A stretch of 64,000 nt of DNA from Lentinula raphanica (Eukaryota; Basidiomycota; Agaricomycetes; Agaricales; Omphalotaceae): assembly GCA_027919835.1 (NCBI GenBank), contig JANVFP010000032.1:496001-560000 (forward strand), written 5' to 3'. This document shows positions 21,491-32,010 of the stretch, in pieces. The notes under the pieces are model-generated. The model saw only the letters and a list, made by a program, of their open reading frames with translations, was not told the DNA's origin and did not search any database. The position numbers were made by a program, and so were the translations under genes. The stretch's first letter is position 1; each line of letters starts with the position of its first letter.

Positions 21491-24428
21491 CACTTCAGGC
21501 ACCCACCAAACAGGCCTTCTTAGGCCAAAAAAATGATGACATGGAATAGGCCTAAGAGGCCCATAATAGGGGTAGGCTACCCTAGGGTCCTTAAGGTAGG
21601 TAGCTACCACAGGCTGGGTAGCTACCCCCATAGTGTGAGGTTTTGAGATGGGTAGCTACCCTACTTAGGGTGCCAGGGGTCCTTTTGAGGTAGCTACCCT
21701 ATGTTTTTGAAAAATTGTTAGGTTTAGTTTACTAATACTCTGGTAACATTAGTCATCTCATATCTTATAAAACAGGCTAGAGCCTTTGATGTACTTGATC
21801 ACAATTACTAAACTTTAACAAAGTAAATTCAGGTAGCTACCCTCTGTAAAAGGTGAATCAGGGTAGCTACCCATTCTGAGAAGTCAATCAGGGTAGCTAC
21901 CCACTCTGGAAAGTTGATCAGGGTAGCTACCCATTCTAAAAGTTAATTTGGGTAGCTACCCCACACTCCTGAGTGGCTACCTACTTACAAGGTAAATCAT
22001 GGTACCTACTTAACACACTCATTATAATATCTGAAAATTTAACACAGCAGTACTGTATATTATCCTCAACACAATTGATACACCTAACAATTTACAAAAA
22101 TTGGAACAGTGATACTATGTGTTATACTTGATGAACTTAACACTTTTAACAGTGGAGAACTTAGATCTGCATTACTGCATGTCATATTTGATGTTTAGGT
22201 GGGTAGCTACCCATGGAGGAGTTTGAATTGGGTAGCTACCCATGGGAGAATTTAAGTTGGGTAGCTACCCAAGATATTTTACATGAGGGGTAGCTACCCA
22301 CCATAATGCTTTAGTTGGATCAACTTGGATGATGGATCACTCAATTTCATTCTTAGTATATTAATTTCCTTATACACATTAGACTGAGCAACTAAAAACT
22401 TACATATAATATACTTTAACATACTCAATACTTGCACTTCATTATTCAATATAATACTCACATGTACACTGAACAATCAAATAATCAGAGCAGTATTATC
22501 ACTAATTACACTTGTTACACTCAACATATCTCATCAATAAATATAACACACCTTCAATACAACATTGTTATACAATGATAGGCATATAGCAACGATTTTT
22601 GGGCGCTTATGGGCGCTTATTTTGGGTCTTCAACTCGAAATTCTTGAATAGCACATCCTATAATTTTTGTATAGGTCTTATATTGTGTCAGGATGTTGTT
22701 CATATCATACTCCTTAGGATTTAAATCCGAGAACACAGAAATCAATTTTCTAGGGCAGGATATATAGTGATCTTTTGTGATGTAACAGCAATTTGTGTAA
22801 ATCATACTGCATATATCCATGTCATGCAGCCAAATTGCTACTGGGGCATAAAAAGCAACACTCTATGACCCATTCTAGGATACCTCCATGTGATACAGCT
22901 AAGAGATTCACCATGGGGGTCATTGATTATGACATCTGCAGTTACATGCACCTATCCATATTTCAAGTGTACATGAAATATGTAAATGTAGGATGCAGAG
23001 TCCAATCATCATAATGACCATTGAAAGCATGTACAGACACTGTCAGTAGACTGCTGCAGTGAATTTTACATGAGATAACATCAGTCTCCCAGCAAAACAT
23101 GGATATATGCAGTGTAATTTATCCAAATTGCTGTTACATTACAAAAGATCACTATATATCCTGCCCTAGAAAATTGATTTCTGTGTTCTCGGATTTGAAT
23201 CCTGAGAAGTATGATATGAACAACATTCTGACACAATATAAGACCTATACAAAAATTATAGGATGTGCTATTCAAGAATTTCGAGTTGAAAACCCAAAAT
23301 AAGCGCCCATAAGCGCCCAAAAATCGTTGCTATATGCCTATCATTGTATAACAATGTTGTATTGAAGGTGTGTTATATTTATTGATGAGATATGTTGAGT
23401 GTAACAAGTGTAATTAGTGATAATACTGCTCTGATTATTTGATTGTTCAGTGTACATGTGAGTATTATATTGAATAATGAAGTGCAAGTATTGAGTATGT
23501 TAAAGTATATTATATGTAAGTTTTTAGTTGCTCAGTCTAATGTGTATAAGGAAATTAATATACTAAGAATGAAATTGAGTGATCCATCATCCAAGTTGAT
23601 CCAACTAAAGCATTATGGTGGGTAGCTACCCCTCATGTAAAATATCTTGGGTAGCTACCCAACTTAAATTCTCCCATGGGTAGCTACCCAATTCAAACTC
23701 CTCCATGGGTAGCTACCCACCTAAACATCAAATATGACATGCAGTAATGCAGATCTAAGTTCTCCACTGTTAAAAGTGTTAAGTTCATCAAGTATAACAC
23801 ATAGTATCACTGTTCCAATTTTTGTAAATTGTTAGGTGTATCAATTGTGTTGAGGATAATATACAGTACTGCTGTGTTAAATTTTCAGATATTATAATGA
23901 GTGTGTTAAGTAGGTACCATGATTTACCTTGTAAGTAGGTAGCCACTCAGGAGTGTGGGGTAGCTACCCAAATTAACTTTTAGAATGGGTAGCTACCCTG
24001 ATCAACTTTCCAGAGTGGGTAGCTACCCTGATTGACTTCTCAGAATGGGTAGCTACCCTGATTCACCTTTTACAGAGGGTAGCTACCTGAATTTACTTTG
24101 TTAAAGTTTAGTAATTGTGATCAAGTACATCAAAGGCTCTAGCCTGTTTTATAAGATATGAGATGACTAATGTTACCAGAGTATTAGTAAACTAAACCTA
24201 ACAATTTTTCAAAAACATAGGGTAGCTACCTCAAAAGGACCCCTGGCACCCTAAGTAGGGTAGCTACCCATCTCAAAACCTCACACTATGGGGGTAGCTA
24301 CCCAGCCTGTGGTAGCTACCTACCTTAAGGACCCTAGGGTAGCCTACCCCTATTATGGGCCTCTTAGGCCTATTCCATGTCATCATTTTTTTGGCCTAAG
24401 AAGGCCTGTTTGGTGGGTGCCTGAAGTG
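21491..24428. mobile_element. giant palindrome P2
   Basis: 2938 bp. Ends CACTTCAGGCACCCACCAAA and complement, with a perfect 8-bp duplication AAGTTCGC (21483-21490, 24429-24436) inside gypsy-1 gag. Outer arms carry about 13-14 copies each of the dyad GGGTAGCTACCC or close variants (21590-22295, 23630-24310). The core is at 22601-23318. The outer arms look essentially identical while the core arms differ at several percent of positions. No coding gene. Confidence 0.92.
22601..23318. repeat. palindrome core in P2
   Basis: 718 bp, bounded by GGGCGCTTATGGGCGCTTAT and its complement. The arms pair to about 22825 and 23095. The loop between contains CATTGATTATGACATCTGCA, which corresponds to loop sequence of P3 and P4. 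Confidence 0.85.
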
Positions 24429-26505
24429 AAGTTCGCAGTACTCCAACTTCCAGTTCAAACAATAGAAACCCAAGCCGGCATCGTAGGAAAGCAATTAAAT
24501 GACATCCAGCTGAAGAATTAGAGGAGCGTGATGATAACTCTCCAAATTCTGATAAAGGAAAACCAGAAGAACCTGTACCAGACAATATCACCACAAACAT
24601 AGAAACCTCAGAGGATCCTAAACCACAGTTCTCACCAAAGAAATCTCCCTCAGTGTCCTTTGTACGTGATACTCCCCCACATCAAGTCCCTCGTGTGGCC
24701 AATTATGATACTGGGTATACCAACCCCTATCAACGCGATAATCGCCCTGGTGTTGGAACCTCCTCTTATCCCCACATCCCTAATAAGGGCAAACAATGAG
24801 CAGAACCAGAAGTCTCTTTTGATGATAGGATACCCCGCCATTCAAAAACTGGGGACTTGGAAGACATAGATCTGGAGATTCAACAAGGCATTATTGATAG
24901 CTTTATTGAAAAAGAGTGTCATAAAGATATGGGAACCCAGCCATCAGCATTCAAATCTCACACAGGCAGTTTTGAAAAATTCTTCACACCTGATACATCT
25001 TTCCGTCAACTGCCTACTAGTCCAATATCTGTATCATTGGCAGGGTTTGAATCCAATTCTGCTACTGGTAATCTACAAAAAGCAACAGATATTCCTGTGA
25101 TTATGGCTAGTGGTGGAGGTGGAGGTGGAGGTGGAAATGATCCCCCTGATAATGGGAATAACCCTGGCTATGACAGTGATGAGGGACCTGATGATGAGCA
25201 AGGAAGGCAACCAGCCTCTCACAGAAATAGTCCAAGGCCATCAAATTCTGGTTGATCCAATTATAATAATAACAGACGTAACCAGGGAGGACCATATTAC
25301 TGCCCCCAGAATAAATTTGGTCGAGATGGTCAAGATGGTCGGGATGGTCGGGATGGTCGAGATGGATTTGGCACTTGTCATTGTGACCAAAGGTCATCAG
25401 CAGATGATCGTCAAGACCGGGAGTTCAAAAGAAGACTCAAAGAGATTGAAAGAGATGAACTGAACCGTGAATCCAAACTGGACATAAACAAACCTAGTCC
25501 ATTCACTGGGGAAGACCAGAATGAGTGGCGCGAATTCAAGGAAAATTGTGAAAACTTCTTTGCAGCCAAACCTCGGATCTACTCCAATGACATCTCAAAA
25601 ATATCATTTGCGGCATCCTATATGAAGGGACCTGCAAAAAGATACTATCAGAATCTCATGAGAAGACAAAGATTGGGTCATATTGTTCCCCCTCTTATCC
25701 AATGGGAGAAGTTTGCAATTCTCTTTGGGCAAATGTTTGGGTTACACTATGAAACAATCCAAGCTCAGTCTAAGTTGGATGAGTGTCTCCAGGCCTGGAA
25801 TGAATCCTTCGGTGATTTCTGGGTTCGATTTGAAGACATTGCCCTTATGACAGAATATGATGATCGTGCTCTTTGGTGGAGATTGCTGAAGCAAATTCAG
25901 AACCATCTACGGAATCGTCTGGTGGATCATGGGGAAATACCTGATACCCTTTCAGGAGTAGTGGATAAGCTCATGGTCCTTGATGGAGCAAGACAAGCTT
26001 TCAATCAAGTTGGATTGGGATATAAACCCAACAAAAGCACATGGAATCGAAACCCTGAGCCAGCCTCCGCTGGTACCACAAATGAAACTCCTGAGGTTTC
26101 CAACAGCAATCAGAAGTTCAAAAATAATGTGCGAACTCCAAATGCCTGACAGGCAACCACCGATGATAATTCAGAAATATCTCTGGAAGCTGCTGTCATG
26201 GAAGAACCTTCAAACAAGTCCAATTCCAATGATCAAGAAAGATCTTACCCTCGAGTTGCTCGGGAAGAATGGAATCGAAGGATGAAAGAAGGACTCTGTG
26301 GTATATGTGGCTCCAAGGATCACAGATATCGTGACCACTTCCGCCATGATGGACCTCGAAATGTAACAGCTAGAGGTGCATTTCTAGAGGAATACAGCAG
26401 TGATGATGGTCCCTATGTGGAAATTGAAGGATTCAACGAACCTGTTCATGTGGATGATCCTATACTCAAAATGTGGAACTCGGAAAGTGATGAAGATCAC
26501 TATCC

Positions 26506-26553
26506 GGGAAACGAGTAGAGGATTCTGAACAACTCAGGGCGGTTCAGGATCTC
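26506..26553 (+). promoter_or_regulatory. -1 ribosomal frameshift signal, gypsy-1 gag-pol
   Basis: Slippery heptamer GGGAAAC at 26506-26512, in the right phase for Gag (G GGA AAC). It is followed by a 5-nt spacer and a stem-loop: 26518-26530 pairs with 26542-26553, about 12 pairs with one G-U and one bulged G, and an 11-nt loop. The Gag stop is 3 nt after the heptamer. Slipping back one base leads straight into the pol frame (+1), which is open from there into the protease. Confidence 0.8.
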
Positions 26554-29500
26554 CAAAATAATTATATCCATCTGTGTGCAAGTACAATGGATGAATCGCC
26601 CCTAATATACTCACGATCTGGAGATGCACTTATATTGAACTTGAAGATGGAGGAAGAAGTGGTGAAGGGATTGATTGATTCAGGAGCATCCTGAGACTTT
26701 GTAGATGAAGAACTGGCCAGAAAATTTGGAAATGAGCAACAAGAGCTTACAAGACCTATACCATTACGGTTGTTTGATGGTGAACTTACATCTGCTGGAA
26801 GCATCACCCACAAGTTGGCCAAGAATGTCACCTTTGAGGATGGTACCACTCATTTGGTAGAATTTTTGATCACCAAGTTGCATCCCTCTGCACCCATTGT
26901 TTTGGGAATGCCATGGTTATGGAAATTCAATCCTACCATTGATTGGAAAAATCTAAAGGTGTCATTCCAACATGGAGTCCAGCTTTCTGCAGCTGTAACC
27001 CAACATCTAAAGCCAAATAAATCCTGCCATATGGAAATCATTGATGTAGAGGAAGAAGAAATTGACCAGTCACTCACTTTGGGACTTGATGATCCACTAT
27101 TGCTACATGTTGATGAATGGGAACAATATCTTGCAGAAAAACATCACTTAGCAAAGGATCCCGTAAATCTTTCTCAATCTTCTCCTACTACAACACCACC
27201 ATCAAATTACAAACCAGACAAAAATTTTGATCACCAAGAAACCCACAAGGTCTCTTCAAAGCAAAAAACACGATGGAGTGATACCACGGGTGGAGCAAAA
27301 ATTGGTCTTGTCAATGCTGTCGTTTTCAGCAAATTGATGCAAGAGGGATGTGAAACATACACTCTCCATTACAAACCTAATGGAGAAATCTATGAATGGG
27401 AACAACAGAAAAAATTTGAGGAAGAAGCTCGACAGGCATTTAAGGATGCTAAACCAAAGCCTCCTGATCAAGAACGAAGATATGTTTTGTGGGAAGAACG
27501 AGCATCCCTGGCTTCCGATGAGGACTCCTTGAAAAAATTTGTTCCAGAACAGTATCATTCCTTTGCAAAAACATTTGCTGCTGGTGAAGCAAAGACACTA
27601 CCACAACACCGACCTTACGATATCAAAATCAACACTGAAGATAATAAACTTCCTCCGCTTGGCAAATTATACAACATGTCAGAATTGGAACTCAAGGCAC
27701 TAAAGGATTACATTGATGAAATGCTGGATAAAGGATTTATCCGAGCCTCATCTTCACCCATTGGTGCTCCTGTACTGTTTGCCAAAAAGAAAGACGGAAG
27801 TCTAAGGCTTTGTGTTGATTATCGTGCACTCAACAAACTCACCAAGAAGAACCGATACCCCTTGCCCTTGATCGGAAATCTCATTGATCAACTCAAAGAG
27901 GCAAAAATTTTCACCAAACTCGACCTCCGTGCAGGTTATAACAACATCCGTGTAGCTGAAGGACATGAATGGAAAACTGCCTTTCGAACACGTTACGGTT
28001 CATATGAATACTTGGTCATGCCCTTTGGATTGACAAATGCACCTTCATACTTCCAATTCTTTATGAATGACATCTTCCATGATCTTACCGACAATTATGT
28101 CATCATATATTTGGATGATATTCTGATCTACTCAAAGAATGAAAAGGAGCATGAAGCACATGTGCAGGAAGTGCTGAAATGATTGGAAAAACATGACCTA
28201 CATGTTAAACTGGAGAAGTGTGAATTTCACCGTGATGAAGTGGAGTACCTTGGAGTCATTATTTCACCGGGTGGAATTAAAATGGATCCTAAGAAGGTGG
28301 AGATTATCCAAAATTGGCCCCCACCTACTACCATCAAGGAACTTCAATCCTTTCTTGGCTTTGCCAATTTCTACCGACGCTTCATTGACAATTTCTCTGG
28401 AATCACGAAACCTTTGACAAAGCTATTATCGAAAAATTCCACATGGGAATGGACAGAGCCATGTCAATCAGTATTTGAACTGCTGAAAAAAGCATTCACT
28501 GAAGCTCCAATCTTGAAACATTTTCGACCAGAATTGCCTATAATTTTGGAGTCCGATGCTTCCGATTTTGCAATTGCTTCCATTATATCGCAATATGACC
28601 CGGAAACTGGAGAGTTCCACCCCATTGCATTTTTTGCACGAAGTCTCATTGCTGCTGAACTCAACTATGACATCTACGACAAGGAAATGTTGGCAATTGT
28701 GGAATCATTCAAACAATGGAGAGCATACCTAGAGGGATCAAAATATAAAGTGGAAGTGTTTACTGACCACAATAATCTCCAATGGTTTACCACTACAAAG
28801 GCATTAACTCGTCGTCAAGCACGCTGGTCTGAATTTCTCTCTGGATTCAACTTTCATATCAATTACCGTCCTGGTTGGTTAGGAATGAAACCTGATGCAC
28901 TCACCCGACGTACGGACGTTTACCCAAAAAAGGGGGGAATAAAAGAGGCAAATGACACCAATAACAAGATTTTCCTAAATCCCGAGCAATTGCTTGCCTC
29001 TTTAGTCCTCAATGATGAAGCCGACATAGGGAGAATTTGAAAAGCAAAGAAAGATGAATATTGGGAAGATATGGTCAAGAAAGCAGAGTCAGATGACCCT
29101 GGACCTTACAAGTTTGAAGATGGACTTCTACTCCGAGAAGGACGGATTTATGTGCCAAATGAGCCAGATCTTCGATTACGAATACTCCAGGCCCACCATG
29201 ATCACAAGTTACGAGGGCACCCAGGAATCCGAAAAACGCAGAACCTGATCTTGCAAACATACTATTGGAAGGGAATTCATAGAGATGTCAAACGATATGT
29301 TCGCTCTTGTCATGAATGTCAAAGAGGAAAGTCGATCCGGCAGAAGAAAATGGGCTTACTTAAACCATTACCAATTGGAGAACGACCATGGAGCTCAATT
29401 TCAGTGGATCACATTGTGGAACTACCAATGTCGGAAGGATATGATGCCATCATGGTTGTAGTGGACAGACTCACCAAGCAATCAATATTTGTGCCCTGTC

Positions 29501-30484
29501 ACACCACTGACAAAGCAATGGACTTGGCAAGATTGTTCATCCGAGAAGTTTTCTCCAAACATGGACTACCTGCAGACATAGTATCAGATCGAGGAACCCT
29601 ATTTGTTTCTGCATTCTGGCGGTCCTTGTGCGAAATTCTTTCAATCAAACAGAATCTGTCAACAGCATATCATCCTCAGACAGATGGACAAACAGAACGC
29701 ACAAACCAAACACTCGAGCAATATCTCCGTATCTTTGTCAATTACGATCAAGATGATTGGGTTGAATGGTTACCTCTTGCAGAATTTGTATACAACAATA
29801 CACCCAGTGATGCCACAGGGATGACACCATTCTTTGCAAATAAAGGGTATAATCCCAGAATCACACTCAACCTGAAAAATGTTCCAAGTCACTCAGCACA
29901 CTTGAAAGCAAAAGAGCTAAAAGAAGTACACAAATATCTGAAAGAACAAATAAAACGTACCAACACATCCTATGCACACTTCGCAAACCAAAATCGGAAA
30001 GAGGAACATCAAGATTGGATCAAAGGAACTAAAGTATGGTTGAATACTAAAAATATTCAGACCAAAAGACCCTCAAAGAAGTTGGATTACCGTAAATTGG
30101 GACCCTTCAAAATCAAGGAAAAAATCTTCAGTCATGCATATCAACTTGAACTCCCAGGAATAATGGGGAAAATCCATGATGTGTTTCATGTTGATCTTCT
30201 TAGTCCCCATCCCCCGAATTCTATCCTCACCGAAAGACTGCACCACAACCTCCAATTGAGATTGAAGGTGAACCAGAATTCAAAATACAGGAAATCCTGG
30301 ATTGCAAACGAGTTGCTGGAAAGATGAAGTACTTGGTGCGATGGGAAGGCTATGGACCAGAAGACGATACTTGGGAACCCTGGCACACCTACCCCGAGCA
30401 AAAGAAGCCATCACAGAGTTCTACAAGGCACACCCACGCAAACCCCAACTCCAACAAGGAGAATGGGAAAGGGAAACTCAATGA
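26512..30484 (+). pseudogene. gypsy-1 Pol: protease-RT-RNase H-integrase-chromodomain
   Basis: Protease LIDSGAS at 26671-26691; RT from about 27600 with [17 protein letters not shown] and YLDD near 28110; RNase H with ESDASDFA, YDKEMLAI and FTDHNNL (28550-28780); integrase HHCC zinc finger (H..H near 29200-29217, C..C near 29308-29318) and DDE residues in SVDHIVELP, VSDRGTLF and TDGQTERTNQ; chromodomain KYLVRWEGYGPEDDTWEPW (30326-30382). Lesions: TGA at 26692, 28180 and 29038, all fitting CGA, and two one-base frameshifts near 30233 and 30398. The chromodomain marks it as a chromovirus, which targets marked heterochromatin. Confidence 0.9.
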
Positions 30485-30663
30485 ATCAACTTCTCAAGCA
30501 ATCACATATCATGTAACAACAGTAACTTTATTCCAAAAATGTACCACCACTACAACAAAGGAAAAAATGTAATCATCAAAGTCATCAAAAAATACAAACA
30601 GATTTACAAGTCAAGTCATTATTGAAGAAAGGCATTGATAAGGACAAGTTGTTCCTAACAGAG

Positions 30664-32003
30664 TCAATCATCAAGGCCAGGATACATAAGATCACCATCA
30701 CCAAGGAACTCCTCCCCAAGATCATCGTCAATAATAGTTTCAGGAGACTGAGGACAGTAAGGAGGAGATTGAAAGTCTGACTCAACAGGAGGAGTCATCA
30801 CCACAGAATCACTCTCAGCACTGGAACTATCATCATGCATCATATGGTCAGGATAGACAAAACCATTGAGAGAGGACCAGTTCGAGCCAGGAGTATTTTG
30901 CAGTATGGAAGGAAGATCAGGGTCAACACGGTTGAAGTTCAAGTTGAGGAGAGGGATACTAGGAAGTCTACCATGGGAAGCATCATTAATTCCCTCAGCA
31001 AACATGAACAAATCATCCATGTTCATCAACTCCAAACGGCGGTCCCTGTCAGCAAAAGCCTCTCCAGTGATGGACTTAATAGTCTGAAGGGACTGAGAGA
31101 GGTAGTGAGACAACTCGAGAGAACGGTCCCAGTCAGCACTAGTGCAGTGACGGATAAGGATGGTGAGGTCCTCGCGGATGGCAGCCATGAAGGGTACAAA
31201 GTCGATAGAACGAAGAAGAATAAGTCCAGATGACATGTGGCGAGCAAAGGCAACAGTAGCATCCAACGTACAACAAGTATTGTTGTGAGCAACCACAAGA
31301 TCAGTGTGGCGTTGAGAAACAATGGCACTTGCTGCACGGACCTGAGAAAGTTGCTGCTCCAGGGAACGCACCATGGCATGGAGAGCACTGACCTGCTCAT
31401 CCTTATGGGCAATTGTGGAGAGATGAAGAGTATTGGAGTCCTGAAGAGACTCGGCAGTAGACTGGGAAAGAGCTAGGTCCCGACGAACCCGGGCTAACTC
31501 TTCCTTAGCCTGTGCAAGTTCATGCAGAGTGTCGGTCATCCTGTTCTGGCCCTGGGCCAAGGATAAGGATTCCTGAATGGACATCAAGTTCCTATAAGAA
31601 GGATCTCAGCTTCGGAATCTCTGGGAACAAAGGAAACCTACTTGAACAAATCCTCATTCTGGGAAACCAGTGCATCCCGGATCTCCAACAAACGAGTGTT
31701 CGCTGTCTCCAAGCGTACCTCCTCGTTCTCCAAATGCACAAACTCAGCATTCATATTACTAATCTCTTCTTGCGATGATCGCAACTCATCGCGCACATCT
31801 TCGAAACGACGCCATAAGTCCGAGTGATCATCCTGAAGTTGATGAAGTTCGGTGTCAAAATGGTCACAGTTGGCGGTCACCAGAGCTGAATGTTGAATCG
31901 CGTCGTCGCGTTCACTACAGGTTGCAGTCACCAACGTCAGAAACAAAATTGAACATCCAAAAGGAAACGTACCGTTCCAAAATCGTTTGCCAAGTCTTTG
32001 CAT
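30664..32003 (-). CDS. antisense coiled-coil protein gene of gypsy-1
   Basis: Lies between pol and the 3' LTR on the opposite strand. Two exons (32003-31642, 31591-30664) joined over a 50-nt GT-AG intron give exactly 430 codons with the stop and no premature stop. Exon 1 and the start of exon 2 are a long coiled coil (heptads rich in L/E/Q/D: TELHQLQDDHSDLWRRFEDV, LARVRRDLAL). The C-terminus is acidic and Ser/Pro-rich. The true start may lie farther upstream, where palindrome P3 is inserted. I do not recognise the family. An extra gene here is reminiscent of accessory ORFs in some gypsy elements, but it does not look like an envelope (no signal peptide or membrane anchor). Confidence 0.65.
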
Positions 32004-32010
32004 CAGTTGA

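Larger units (their letters stand above)
20057..26518 (+). pseudogene. gypsy-1 Gag, split by palindrome P2
   Basis: One frame (+2) runs from 20057 to TAG 26516-26518 once P2 (21491-24428) is removed; the frame is kept across the 8-bp duplication. The first part is a low-complexity Ser/Pro/His-rich region. Then come a Gly run (about 25110-25135) and GRDGRDGRDG repeats (25320-25365). The capsid-like retrotransposon Gag domain (PSPFTGEDQNEWREFK to the MVLDGARQAF region) covers 25497-26010. A knuckle follows (CGICGSKDHRYRDH, with His for the last Cys, near 26298). In-frame stops are TGA at 20552, 24500, 24797, 25253 and 26147, all fitting CGA. No frameshift was seen. Confidence 0.85.

Noticed and set aside
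20582..21523. Stand-alone gene of 313 codons
   Set aside because: It is gypsy-1 Gag: same frame before and after, and its apparent stop at 21521 lies inside the P2 terminal repeat.
25320..25370. Collagen-like protein (GRDGRDGRDG)
   Set aside because: Only three or four triplets inside the gypsy-1 Gag linker; simple codon expansion.
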